Shown here: in pieces, positions 15,963 through 24,579 of the stretch
Numbering within the stretch: the stretch's first letter is position 1
Layout of the letters: each line of letters opens with the position of its first letter
Source of the DNA: Candidatus Gastranaerophilales bacterium
Lineage (GTDB): Bacteria > Cyanobacteriota > Vampirovibrionia > Gastranaerophilales > Gastranaerophilaceae
Direction of reading: 5' to 3'
DNA length: 64,000 bases
Assembly: GCA_017475485.1 (NCBI GenBank)
Contig: JAFVFO010000049.1
Span: 1-64,000, forward strand
Notes under the pieces: model-generated
Database searches by the model: none
What the model saw: the letters and a program-made list of their open reading frames with translations, nothing else
What the model was told of the DNA's origin: nothing
Translations under genes and position numbers: made by a program

Positions 15963-16812
15963 AAAAACGGCTTTCAGAGTATTTCAAATGCTTGATAGAG
16001 GGTTTGGCGATAAAGATGAGATTATTGAAAATCTTCAAATAGGGGTATCTACATTTTATAAAAGCATTCAAAAGCTCAAAGATGCAGGTTTTAATATTAA
16101 AAAGCAAAATAACTTCTATTCTCTTGAAAGGTATAAACATATTCTTTTTCTTGATAATAAAGAAAAAAGCGTTGTTGCTTATATGCTGAATACGGCGTAT
16201 AAGTTTTTGCCGAAATATAAATATAAAAGTTTTCAAAGTTTTGTTAAAAAATTTCTTTTATTAGCTTCGGAAGTTGACTATAATGAAATTGCGGAAAAAT
16301 TTCAACTTATAAAAAAATATTCTTTAATAGATGAATATGAAGAAAAATTTAATACCATAGAATTTTTTATTCTGCAAAAAGAACCCGTAAAAGTCACATT
16401 GCATTCCAACAGAATTATTTTTATGACTCCTTTAAGGTTTGATTGGAAACAGGAAAAATCTACACTATATTACAAAAACATTATGAAAGAAAAAGAAGAA
16501 AAAATCACGCTTGAACAAATTGCAAAAATTGAAGGTCTTGACGAAGAAGAATATACTCCCAAACGTAATGAAATTATTTTTGAGCTGTACGGAAATTTAG
16601 CAAAAAGATATTTGTTAAAAAAAGAAGAAAGGGTTATAAAAGCCAAAAAAGATTCTTTAGTTATCGCTTCGGGCGCAAAAGATAAAGAAGCACTTTTCAA
16701 AAGACTTTTGAGATATGATACTTTATGTAAAGTATTATTTCCAAAAACTGAAGTTAATTCATTTAACAAATTAATAGATAAAGCTATAATGAATATAAAT
16801 TCAGAAGGTTAA
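15940..16812 (+). CDS. WYL-like transcriptional regulator, second of a pair
   Basis: 290 residues. The N-terminal HTH (TAFRVFQMLDRGFGDKDEII, then IGVSTFYKSIQKLKDAGFNI) resembles that of the first gene. The middle (VKVTLHSNRIIFMTPLRFDWKQEKSTLYYKNI) looks like a WYL-type beta barrel. The C-terminus (AKDKEALFKRLLRYDTLCKVLFPK) resembles the WCX extension. The first codons are ATG ATG ATG, inside the end of the upstream gene. The two proteins may act together. The ligand is unknown; known WYL domains bind nucleic acids or nucleotides. Confidence 0.6.
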   Translation: MMMKYTNKKTAFRVFQMLDRGFGDKDEIIENLQIGVSTFYKSIQKLKDAGFNIKKQNNFYSLERYKHILFLDNKEKSVVAYMLNTAYKFLPKYKYKSFQSFVKKFLLLASEVDYNEIAEKFQLIKKYSLIDEYEEKFNTIEFFILQKEPVKVTLHSNRIIFMTPLRFDWKQEKSTLYYKNIMKEKEEKITLEQIAKIEGLDEEEYTPKRNEIIFELYGNLAKRYLLKKEERVIKAKKDSLVIASGAKDKEALFKRLLRYDTLCKVLFPKTEVNSFNKLIDKAIMNINSEG

Positions 16813-16813
16813 A

Positions 16814-17077
16814 ATGAGAAAACAAAAGCAATACTACATTAACGGTTTAATTTTACTTATCATTGCCATGATAAGTATTACAATGTTGCCTCATTTAGCA
16901 GATAAGCTCAAGCTAACCGTTGAAAAAAGTTCGTTTTCGGAATTTGAGTTTTTTGCGTTATGTGCTTCTGCTCTTTTTTACCTTTTTTCGCCCCGTTACT
17001 ACAAAAATCAGGTTTTAAGCATAATTTTTGCTTTTTTATATTATTTTCTTTTTTTAAAAATGTATCCTATTTTTTAA
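16814..17077 (+). CDS. Small membrane protein
   Basis: 87 residues, not recognised. Two or three hydrophobic segments are visible: about 8-25 (YINGLILLIIAMISITML), about 45-60 (FEFFALCASALFYLF) and 68-83 (VLSIIFAFLYYFLFL). The ATG follows the regulator's stop by one base, so it probably belongs to that operon. It ends one base before the convergent hsp20 stop. No catalytic residues are evident. Confidence 0.6.
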   Translation: MRKQKQYYINGLILLIIAMISITMLPHLADKLKLTVEKSSFSEFEFFALCASALFYLFSPRYYKNQVLSIIFAFLYYFLFLKMYPIF

Positions 17078-17078
17078 T

Positions 17079-17546
17079 TTATTCAATTTTTAGTTTTTTC
17101 ATTTCTTCTTTTTTATCTTCATGGATTTTGGGTAATTCAATGTGCAAAATTCCGTTTTTAAATTCGCTTTTCGCTTCATCACAATTAATTGCCTGCTCTA
17201 AGGGAATTATTCTTTCAAATTTGCCGTAGCGAAATTCCGTTGTTTTGATATTTTCTTCTTCTTGAGTTTCTTCAAATTTTGATTCTGCCTTAATTGAAAT
17301 CGCGTTTTCACACATTTCTACATCAATATCTTCCTTATTAACGTTTGGAAGTTCAACTTTTATTTTATATTTATCTTTCTTTTCTTTGATTTCAATTGCC
17401 GGTCTAAATGCTCTATAAGCGCTATTTGCAGATTTATCAAGATATTCAATATCGCCAAATGTATCTTTTAAAAATCTGTTTAAATCTTCATGGATATTTT
17501 CAAAAAAATACGAAGGTTCTCTTTTAATAATACTAAATCTCCTCAT
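17079..17546 (-). CDS. Small heat shock protein, Hsp20/alpha-crystallin family
   Basis: 155 residues. The alpha-crystallin domain spans about 45-145: FRPAIEIKEKKDKYKIKVELP, NVNKEDIDVEMCENAISIKAE, FRYGKFERIIPLEQAINCDE and the end motif KNGILHIELPK. The family forms oligomers that hold unfolding proteins without using ATP. An N-terminal region with phenylalanines (YFFENIHEDLNRFLKDTF) is normal. An AAGGAG ribosome site precedes the ATG. No CIRCE element or other heat-shock operator was found upstream. Confidence 0.92.
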   Translation of the reverse strand: MRRFSIIKREPSYFFENIHEDLNRFLKDTFGDIEYLDKSANSAYRAFRPAIEIKEKKDKYKIKVELPNVNKEDIDVEMCENAISIKAESKFEETQEEENIKTTEFRYGKFERIIPLEQAINCDEAKSEFKNGILHIELPKIHEDKKEEMKKLKIE

Positions 17547-17611
17547 TGTCTCCTTTCTTACATATTTTGCTCTATAAAATTGCTTTTTTCATTACCTGCA
17601 TTAACTATTTT

Positions 17612-17620
17612 TGTTATAAT
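17612..17620 (+). promoter_or_regulatory. Extended -10 promoter of map
   Basis: TGTTATAAT gives the TG extension and a perfect TATAAT (17615-17620). A weak TTACCT -35 box lies 17 bases upstream. The ribosome site AGAAGG and ATG 17642 follow. Confidence 0.6.
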
Positions 17621-17641
17621 GTTTATTGAAAGAAGGTAATT

Positions 17642-18391
17642 ATGCATAAAAAATCAAGAGAAGAAATAAAAATAATGCGCCATGCAGGTTCAATTGTTGC
17701 GCTTGTTCATCAAGAAATGGCGCGAGTTATAGAACCGGGTATAACAACCGAAGAATTGGATAAAATTGCTTACGATATTATTAAGAAAAATAAAGCTCAA
17801 CCTACATTTTTGGGCTATAATGGTTTTCCTGCTTCAATTTGCGCTTCCGTTAACGAACAAGTGGTGCATGGAATACCCTCAAAAGACATTGTTTTAAAAG
17901 AAGGGGATATAATTTCAATTGATGTAGGTGCGACATGGCGCGGAATGGTTGGTGATGGCGCTTGGACTTATCCTGTAGGCAAAATTTCAAGCGAAGTGCA
18001 AAATTTGTTAGAAGTGACACAACGCGCTTTATATAAGGGTATTGAACAAATGATACCGAATCAACCGCTCGAAAATGTATCAGGCGCAATTGAAGACGTA
18101 GCTTTAGAAGCTAAAGTCGGCATAGTAAGGCAATATGGCGGTCATGGAGTAGGCCAAGAAATGCATGAAGAACCGTTTTTATTCAATTACAGAACAGGCT
18201 CAAAAATAATTATTAAGCAAAATTGCGCTATTGCAATTGAACCTATGCTTAATTTAGGATGTGACGAAGTACATACATTGGCGGATAATTGGACTGTTGT
18301 AACAGATGATAAGAAACCTTCCGCACATTTTGAGCATACAGTTATTGCGACAGAAGAAGGGCCGTTGATTACAACAAAATTATTGGATTAA
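17642..18391 (+). CDS. map: Methionine aminopeptidase, type I
   Basis: 249 residues. It removes the initiator methionine from new proteins. The metal ligands are in IDVGATWRGMVGDGAWTYPVG (the two Asp), GGHGVGQEMHEEP (His, with the downstream Glu) and CAIAIEPMLNLG (Glu), and the final glutamate is in HFEHTVIATEEG. The substrate-binding His is in EQVVHGIPS. There is no N-terminal extension, as in E. coli Map. It stands alone, not near secY or rpsM. Confidence 0.95.
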   Translation: MHKKSREEIKIMRHAGSIVALVHQEMARVIEPGITTEELDKIAYDIIKKNKAQPTFLGYNGFPASICASVNEQVVHGIPSKDIVLKEGDIISIDVGATWRGMVGDGAWTYPVGKISSEVQNLLEVTQRALYKGIEQMIPNQPLENVSGAIEDVALEAKVGIVRQYGGHGVGQEMHEEPFLFNYRTGSKIIIKQNCAIAIEPMLNLGCDEVHTLADNWTVVTDDKKPSAHFEHTVIATEEGPLITTKLLD

Positions 18392-18486
18392 TTTTAAAAA
18401 TTTGTTATAATTCTTTACATAGGATAGTTAAAGTTTTAAAAAATTATGCCGATATAAACCTTGAATCAACATGAGGAGAAATACCC

Positions 18487-19590
18487 GTGCTAAACATGAA
18501 GAACGACCTTTTTTTGAATAGTGTCGGAGATTTAATAAGTGCAACGTCTGTGAATAATGAACATACCATTTTAATTGTTGATGATGAAATTAACAACATT
18601 CAGCTTTTAAAAAGAACGTTCCGCGGAAAATACCGTATAATGACTGCTTCTAACGGTCTTGAAGGCTTAGAAACTTTAAAAAGGAACATAGACGATATTT
18701 GTTTAATTGTTTCAGACCATAAAATGCCCATTATGGAAGGCACAAAATTTTTGGAAGAAGCAAATAAAATTGCTCCTGATGTAATTAAAATTCTCCTTAC
18801 GGGCTTTTCCGATATTGAAATTATTACAGACGCGGTTAATAAATGTAATTTATTTCAATATGTCTTAAAACCTTTTAACCCTGATGAATTGCAAGAAGCC
18901 GTCAAAAACGGTTTGGACAAATTTGACCTTGCAAGTTCAAAATCATTAATTTTAAAAGATTTAAAAGAATTATTCTATAAAACAATAAAATCTATAGCTT
19001 CAGCGCTTGATGCAAAAGATCCATATACCCACGGACATTCTATGAGGGTTACTTTATATTCGATTATTTTAGCGCGCGAGCTTGGTGTTCCGAATTCAGA
19101 GCTTGAAATGGTTGAAACAGCCGGTTTATTGCATGATATAGGTAAAATCGCAATACCTACATCCATATTGTGTAAACCGGGCAAGTTAGATGATGAAGAA
19201 TTTGCAATTATGAAATCTCACCCTGTAAATTCTGAAAAATTAATTGCCTCTATTAAAAAGCTCCATGATATTTCTCCCGGAGTTAAGCATCACCACGAAC
19301 GCTGGGATGGCAGGGGATATCCTGACCATTTGGCGGGAGAAGGCATACCGTACAGTGCCAGAATTATCGCATTAGCCGATACTTATGACGCTATGACTTC
19401 AACCCGTTCATACAGGAAAGCCCTTGCGCATGAAGTTGCCATAGAAGAAATTTCAAAATGTGCAGGAACGCAATTTGACCCTGTTTTGGCGCAAAAATTT
19501 GTTGAAATAGAAGATATTATTCGCGCGGCAAAAGATAACCCCGAAGAATATTATGCAAAATATTCAACACTTTATTCTCAAATAAATTAA
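18487..19590 (+). CDS. Response regulator with HD-GYP c-di-GMP phosphodiesterase domain
   Basis: 367 residues. A receiver domain (about 25-145: ILIVDDEINNIQLL, phosphoacceptor in LIVSDHKMP, lysine in YVLKPF) is followed by an HD-GYP domain (about 175-350). The HD motif is LLHDIGKIAIP, followed by HHERWDGRGYPDHL and LADTYDAMTSTRSYRKAL. All expected metal-binding residues are present, so hydrolysis of c-di-GMP is likely. The GTG start at 18487 follows AGGAG by 8 bases; ATG 18496 is the alternative. An extended -10 (TGTTATAAT, 18403-18411) lies upstream. No partner kinase is adjacent. Confidence 0.9.
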   Translation: MLNMKNDLFLNSVGDLISATSVNNEHTILIVDDEINNIQLLKRTFRGKYRIMTASNGLEGLETLKRNIDDICLIVSDHKMPIMEGTKFLEEANKIAPDVIKILLTGFSDIEIITDAVNKCNLFQYVLKPFNPDELQEAVKNGLDKFDLASSKSLILKDLKELFYKTIKSIASALDAKDPYTHGHSMRVTLYSIILARELGVPNSELEMVETAGLLHDIGKIAIPTSILCKPGKLDDEEFAIMKSHPVNSEKLIASIKKLHDISPGVKHHHERWDGRGYPDHLAGEGIPYSARIIALADTYDAMTSTRSYRKALAHEVAIEEISKCAGTQFDPVLAQKFVEIEDIIRAAKDNPEEYYAKYSTLYSQIN

Positions 19591-19593
19591 AAT

Positions 19594-19935
19594 TTACCAT
19601 TTTTTGAAAATAAAAAATACCGCCAGAACTATAAAAATAAACCCTACCAAATAATTCCACCTGAATTGTTCTTTAAGATAAAGAACGCTAAAAATGCTGA
19701 AAATAATTAGGGTTATAACTTCTTGTATAGTTTTTAATTGAACAACATTATATACCTCATGCCCAAACCTGTTGGCCGGCACTTGAAAGCAGTATTCTAA
19801 AAATGCAATAAGCCATGACACAACAATTACAACCCAAAGGGCGGATTGTTTATGCCTTAAATGTCCGTACCAAGCAAAAGTCATAAAAACATTTGAAATT
19901 ATTAAAAGCAATATCGGATTAACATATTTAAACAT
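19594..19935 (-). CDS. DMT/DUF486-family small membrane protein
   Basis: 113 residues with four hydrophobic segments. The sequence FMTFAWYGHLRH, SWLIAFLEYCFQVPANRFGHEVY and QLKTIQEVITLIIFSIFSVLYLKE match DUF486, a single-domain relative of the drug/metabolite transporter group. Proteins of this size probably work as dimers. No substrate is known. It ends 3 bases from the convergent HD-GYP stop. Confidence 0.85.
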   Translation of the reverse strand: MFKYVNPILLLIISNVFMTFAWYGHLRHKQSALWVVIVVSWLIAFLEYCFQVPANRFGHEVYNVVQLKTIQEVITLIIFSIFSVLYLKEQFRWNYLVGFIFIVLAVFFIFKKW

Positions 19936-20028
19936 AACTTAATTTTAATACAAAAAAATTAGTAATAATTTGCTCAATAGCAAAAATTGCTATAAAATTG
20001 TACTATGGAGATTGATAGGAATTAGAAA

Positions 20029-21129
20029 GTGACTTTTGATTTAGATGATTTTTTAACAAAATCACAGCAGGCGCATGCATCTGATATTCATCTGAATTGT
20101 AACAAAGCGCCTATTCTTAGAATTAACGGAGAAGTATATAAAATAGCAACTTCATTGATTACTTATGAAGATATTAAAGAATGCCTCGATAAAACACTGC
20201 CCAGAGAATACATAACAGGGCAGGATAAAGACTTAAAAGATATTGATTATATCTATGAAATAAAAGGTGTATCAAGATACAGAGTAAATTTCTGTAAAGA
20301 TATATACGGCGGAAAATTAACCTTCAGAACCATACCTTATAAAGTAAAATCTTTAGAAGAATTACAGCTTCCTTCGTATTTAAGCGAATATACAAAATTT
20401 AATAACGGTATAGTAATTGTTACGGGCGCAACGGGTTCGGGAAAATCAACGACACTTGCTTCTTTAATTGAAATTATTAATCAAACCCGCAAATGTCATA
20501 TTATTACTATAGAAGACCCTGTTGAATATATTTATGAAGATAAAAAATCGCTTGTAACTCAAAGAAGCCTTGATATAGATGTAAAAGATTTTAAAACAGG
20601 TATTAAATATGCCCTAAGGCAAGACCCTGATGTTATGCTTGTAGGCGAAATAAGGGATAAAGACACTCTTTTAAGCGCTATAGAAGCAGCTGAAACCGGA
20701 CATTTGATATTTTCTACACTGCACACAAACGGTACAATACCTTCCATAGACAGGCTCGTAGGTTTTATTGAAGAATCGGGGCAGGAAGATTTCAGAACAA
20801 GATTAGCCAATTGCATAAGAGCTATTGTACATCAACAGCTTGTGCCAAAGGTTGACGGCGGAAAATTAACACCTGCCGTTGAAATCTTAACATTTACATC
20901 AACCGTTGTTGATTATGTAAATCAGGGAAAAACCCATGAGCTGGAGCTTTTAATGCAAAGAAGCAAACAGCCGAATCTTGTTACTATGAATATGTCTTTG
21001 TATAATTTGTATGAACGCGGTATAATTACTGCAGAAACTGCCTTAGAACACAGCCTTGAAAAAGTTGAAATGAATCAAATGCTGAAAGGTGTACAAAGAA
21101 ACGCATCACAAGATAATAGTATTTTATAA
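20029..21129 (+). CDS. pilT: Type IV pilus retraction ATPase, PilT
   Basis: 366 residues. The N-terminal PAS-like domain (ASDIHLNCNKAPILRINGE) precedes the ATPase core. Walker A is GATGSGKSTT, the Asp box is IITIEDPVEY, Walker B is DVMLVGEIRD, and the His box is TGHLIFSTLHTNG. PilT is favoured over PilB by the short length and absence of a zinc-binding insertion. It powers pilus retraction and twitching. The GTG start follows a GATAGGAATTAG ribosome region. An extended -10 (TGCTATAAA, 19988-19996) lies upstream. A sirtuin-like gene follows after 12 bases. Confidence 0.9.
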   Translation: MTFDLDDFLTKSQQAHASDIHLNCNKAPILRINGEVYKIATSLITYEDIKECLDKTLPREYITGQDKDLKDIDYIYEIKGVSRYRVNFCKDIYGGKLTFRTIPYKVKSLEELQLPSYLSEYTKFNNGIVIVTGATGSGKSTTLASLIEIINQTRKCHIITIEDPVEYIYEDKKSLVTQRSLDIDVKDFKTGIKYALRQDPDVMLVGEIRDKDTLLSAIEAAETGHLIFSTLHTNGTIPSIDRLVGFIEESGQEDFRTRLANCIRAIVHQQLVPKVDGGKLTPAVEILTFTSTVVDYVNQGKTHELELLMQRSKQPNLVTMNMSLYNLYERGIITAETALEHSLEKVEMNQMLKGVQRNASQDNSIL

Positions 21130-21141
21130 AGGAGTATAAGT

Positions 21142-22815
21142 ATGGCGCCATTTCCGGAAGATGAGATTATGACAATTAAAAGGCTTGAAGTAGCCCTTAG
21201 AAAATCAGACTTCAAGCTGTTAAAAGACGGTGCATATAAATTGCATGAAAAATATCATTCACATCACCATTTTGAATATGTTGATTTATTGCAGATTATT
21301 TTAGAAGAAGTAGAAACAAATTATGCAATCCCCATGGATGTTAAAGATATTTTAATTCCGACTATTAAAGATATTTTAGCTAATCAAAACAACGAAAGTG
21401 AAAATCAAAACAGAGTTTCAAGTTTAACTTCTTTAAGTTACGGAATAAATTCTCAAAAAGAAGAATTAAAAGAACCTCTGTATGAACAAAAACCTCAAAT
21501 ACAGCCTGATGTGCCAAAACAGACTAAAAATGAGGAATATATTAAACCGTTTCAGGAATTTACTCATTTTCAGCCTATTGAAACAACTATTGAAGAAAAA
21601 AAAGAAGAACCTTCCGAAAATGCTTTTCGATTTCAAGCGGGAAATAATGATTCAAAATCTATTATAGATTCATATAATCCCGAGCCTTTTGAAGATTTTA
21701 TTACGGAAGTACCTGTTTTAGAACAGCAAAATATTTTTGATAATAAAACAGAAGAAAAATCAGAAGAATTTATAGAAAACATTAAAAAAGAAGAACCTGT
21801 TCAGGAATATTTAGCTCAAAAACCTGTTGAAGAAACAATTAAACCAATTGAAGAACCCGTACAAGAAGTTGTTCAAGAACCGATTAAAGAATTCATTCAA
21901 GAACCCCCTAAAGAAGAAATTCAACAAAAACCCGTTCAGCAATTTTTTGTTCAAGAACCCCCTAAAGAAGAAATAAAAGAAGAAGAACCGATACAAGAAA
22001 CTGTTCAAGAACCGATTCAACAGATACAAAGTGCAGTGCAAGAAATAATTGAAGAACCCAAAGAAGAAGTTCAAGAAATTGAACAAAAAGCAATTGCGAT
22101 TTTTTACGGACAGGATTCTTCCAATGAAAAAATCAAAAACATTATTAAATATCGCGAGCTTATTCATAATAACGGTAATTTCTCGCTAAATGAAATTACA
22201 AGTTTAATAAATGAAATTAAAACCCAAGCCGATACCAATGTTTCAGAATTAAAAACACTTTTAGAGCAATTAAAAACAACTAATCATAATGTTAATCTTT
22301 TAACAAATTCTCAAAGTGCAAATCTTGTTGAATTATTTAATCAAAGCAACATAACATACAGCATTTTCAATCCCAGCGAAGATAAAAGAGTTAATCTTTT
22401 ACCGTTATTAGGGCTTACAAATTTATATAAATGTTTTGAATGTGATAATGAATTTTTAGAAGATAACGAAAAAATTAATTCATTTATTCTTCAATGCCAC
22501 AAATGCAAAGGCGCAATGCTTCCTGACCTTTATTGTGCAAAAGGTGAAATAAATATGGATTATTATAATTCATCAATCATTGCCTTGGCTAATTCTGACA
22601 TTTGGCTTTTAATTCATCCTTCATTATCCGAAAGACTTACTTTAAATATGATAAGAAGCGCACTTAAAGTAAGTTCGCAGGTTAGGGAAATTTATATAGT
22701 GGATAAAGATATTAATATCAGAGAAACATACAGAAAATTATTCTATGATATTAATCCTGAAGTAAAAGTTAATACTAATTTGAATGTAATAGAGGAGTTT
22801 TTTTCAAATATATAG
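21142..22815 (+). CDS. Protein with a disordered P/E/Q repeat region and a degenerate sirtuin-like C-terminus
   Basis: 557 residues. A helical N-terminus (1-75) is followed by a long low-complexity region rich in Glu, Pro, Gln and Val (about 100-310) with repeats such as EEPVQEVVQEPIKE and FVQEPPKEEI. The C-terminal part (about 315-557) resembles the Sir2 fold. LLTNSQSANLVEL (about 384-397) is in the place of the TQNIDGLH motif. Two CxxC pairs (C431/C434 and C452/C455) follow, as in the sirtuin zinc module. Then come AMLPDLYCAKGEIN and ANSDIWLLIHPSLS, like RPDVVWFGE and ADLLLVIGTSL. The catalytic His and the GAGxS loop are not recognisable, so deacylase activity is doubtful. It lies between pilT and recO. 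Confidence 0.6.
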   Translation: MAPFPEDEIMTIKRLEVALRKSDFKLLKDGAYKLHEKYHSHHHFEYVDLLQIILEEVETNYAIPMDVKDILIPTIKDILANQNNESENQNRVSSLTSLSYGINSQKEELKEPLYEQKPQIQPDVPKQTKNEEYIKPFQEFTHFQPIETTIEEKKEEPSENAFRFQAGNNDSKSIIDSYNPEPFEDFITEVPVLEQQNIFDNKTEEKSEEFIENIKKEEPVQEYLAQKPVEETIKPIEEPVQEVVQEPIKEFIQEPPKEEIQQKPVQQFFVQEPPKEEIKEEEPIQETVQEPIQQIQSAVQEIIEEPKEEVQEIEQKAIAIFYGQDSSNEKIKNIIKYRELIHNNGNFSLNEITSLINEIKTQADTNVSELKTLLEQLKTTNHNVNLLTNSQSANLVELFNQSNITYSIFNPSEDKRVNLLPLLGLTNLYKCFECDNEFLEDNEKINSFILQCHKCKGAMLPDLYCAKGEINMDYYNSSIIALANSDIWLLIHPSLSERLTLNMIRSALKVSSQVREIYIVDKDINIRETYRKLFYDINPEVKVNTNLNVIEEFFSNI

Positions 22816-23604
22816 ATGAAAAAAACATTTACGACAGACGCTATAAACCTTAAAAATTATCCTTTGAATGATAATGACAGCATTGTTGTGATGTTTTCAA
22901 GGGAAAAAGGTTTAATGCGTGCGGTTGCAAAAGGTTCAAAGCGCCCTAAGTCAAAATTGGGCGCAAGAATACAAATGTTCATTGCAAATAAGCTCATGAT
23001 GTTTGAAGGCAGAAATTTAGATACAATATCCGAAGCGCAAAGCCTTAATACATTTTCGCGTATTCGCTCTGACCTTGATAAAATAACTTATTCAATGTAT
23101 ATTGCGGAACTTGTTAATACTTTTTGTTCTAAAAATTACAATAATGATGAGAGTTATCAAGAAATTTATGACCTTTTGTATAAGGTTTATGATAAAATTG
23201 CTTCCTGCAATTCCCGTCAAGAGGCAATTTTATATTCAATTAAATTTTTAATACATTTTCTTTCTATTTTAGGGTGGGGATTGGATTTTTCTTGTTGTTC
23301 AACATGCCAAAAGCCATTAAATGCAAAACAAGATGAAAGTTCCGTTTTTTCTTTTGAATTGGGCGGTTTTATATGCAATGATTGTGCGGTTAATCATCCT
23401 TATAATACAATCAAAATTCACAATAAAATCAAAGCATTTTTATGTGAACTTTCAATTTCTAAATTGGAAGAAAAAACAAAATATGATGATTTAGTTAATG
23501 ACGTTGTTTTAGAAAAATGCTTTTCTTTTATGAAAAAATATACAGACAACCTTACAAATAAAAGAACAAAAGTATTTGAAGTTTTATCAAGAAGTGCAAT
23601 ATGA
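22816..23604 (+). CDS. recO: DNA repair protein RecO
   Basis: 262 residues. The N-terminal OB fold (TDAINLKNYPLNDNDSIVVMFSREKGL, RAVAKGSKRPKSKLGARIQ) is followed by a helical domain and a zinc finger (CSTCQKPL … GGFICNDC). RecO works with RecF and RecR to load RecA on gaps and anneals single strands. The ATG immediately follows the stop of the sirtuin-like gene. No ribosome site lies between, but the upstream gene's tail carries a GAGGAG site. The end overlaps the next gene by 4 bases. Confidence 0.93.
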   Translation: MKKTFTTDAINLKNYPLNDNDSIVVMFSREKGLMRAVAKGSKRPKSKLGARIQMFIANKLMMFEGRNLDTISEAQSLNTFSRIRSDLDKITYSMYIAELVNTFCSKNYNNDESYQEIYDLLYKVYDKIASCNSRQEAILYSIKFLIHFLSILGWGLDFSCCSTCQKPLNAKQDESSVFSFELGGFICNDCAVNHPYNTIKIHNKIKAFLCELSISKLEEKTKYDDLVNDVVLEKCFSFMKKYTDNLTNKRTKVFEVLSRSAI

Positions 23605-24524
23605 AAAAAATTTTAGCGATTATGCCCGTCAGTATCGGGGGAAGATTGACAACATCAAGCATTATAGACGGCTTTAAATTAAATGATTTTGAGGTTAAAA
23701 TTTTTGATGAATTAAAAGATGAAGATTTTTCAAAATTTTTAAAAAGTGATTATAGCTATATTATTGGCTATGATTTTTCACCCGTAAAATTAAAAATAGA
23801 TTATAACCTTAAAATCCCTTGCATTGCTTATTTTTCCGATGTTATACAATCAAGAACTTCAGGTGTCGGATATAAGGAATATTTTAAATACCTGAAAAAC
23901 CCTGATATATATACTTTTTTGTGGGACAGAGAATTATCAAAAGAAGGAGATTATATTTATTTTCCGCATTTTGTGAATTGTGAAATTTATAAAAATTTTT
24001 CTATTCCTAAAACAGATGTTGCTTTTATGGGCCGTTTTGATACGGATTTAAGATTAAATACGTTTATAGAATTAAATGAAAAATTACCAAATGTAACTTT
24101 TAAATGGTATGCAATTGAAAGACACTATCTTGACGCACTTTCAAGAACAAATAAAAAAGACATTATAAAAAAAGCGTATTCAGGTTTTATTGATAATGAA
24201 ACAGATATGGCAGATGCTATTAATGATTGCAAAATTGCCTACAATATTAATGCACAGGGTAAAACTTCTTTGAATTATAGAACTATGCAGGTTTTAGCCT
24301 GCGAAAGACTTATAATTTCAGATGAGCGCGGGGAGCTTGATTTATTTAATAATATCATTCCTGTTTGGTCTGATACCAATGATTTAGCACAAAAAATCAA
24401 ATATTATCTGAATAATTTTGATGAATATAATAAAATTGTAAAAAAAGCGCGCGAAATTATTGTTAAAAATCATAATTCTTCAATTTGCGTTAAAAAAATG
24501 CTTAATATCATTGAAACAAAATAA
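23601..24524 (+). CDS. CgeB-type / family 1-like glycosyltransferase
   Basis: 307 residues without membrane segments. It starts with a Rossmann-type strand (KKILAIMPVSIGGRL), then has SDYSYIIGYDF, VAFMGRFDTDLR, and a C-terminal donor-binding half (KTSLNYRTMQVLACERLIISDERGELDLF). The sequence MQVLACERLIISDE resembles the 'EALACG…D' segment of GT-B enzymes, as in CgeB/DUF3880-type proteins. The substrate is unknown. It overlaps recO by 4 bases and probably shares its transcript. Confidence 0.7.
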   Translation: MKKILAIMPVSIGGRLTTSSIIDGFKLNDFEVKIFDELKDEDFSKFLKSDYSYIIGYDFSPVKLKIDYNLKIPCIAYFSDVIQSRTSGVGYKEYFKYLKNPDIYTFLWDRELSKEGDYIYFPHFVNCEIYKNFSIPKTDVAFMGRFDTDLRLNTFIELNEKLPNVTFKWYAIERHYLDALSRTNKKDIIKKAYSGFIDNETDMADAINDCKIAYNINAQGKTSLNYRTMQVLACERLIISDERGELDLFNNIIPVWSDTNDLAQKIKYYLNNFDEYNKIVKKAREIIVKNHNSSICVKKMLNIIETK

Positions 24525-24579
24525 CATTTTTTTCGTCTATAGTTTAAGAGGGTTTATGCTAAAATGGGGTTGAAGGATT

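Noticed and set aside
21780..22090. Repetitive region with many similar short units
   Set aside because: The units code for P/E/Q-rich protein repeats in frame with the 557-residue gene; they vary in length and have no spacers, so it is not a CRISPR array or tandem DNA repeat of interest by itself.
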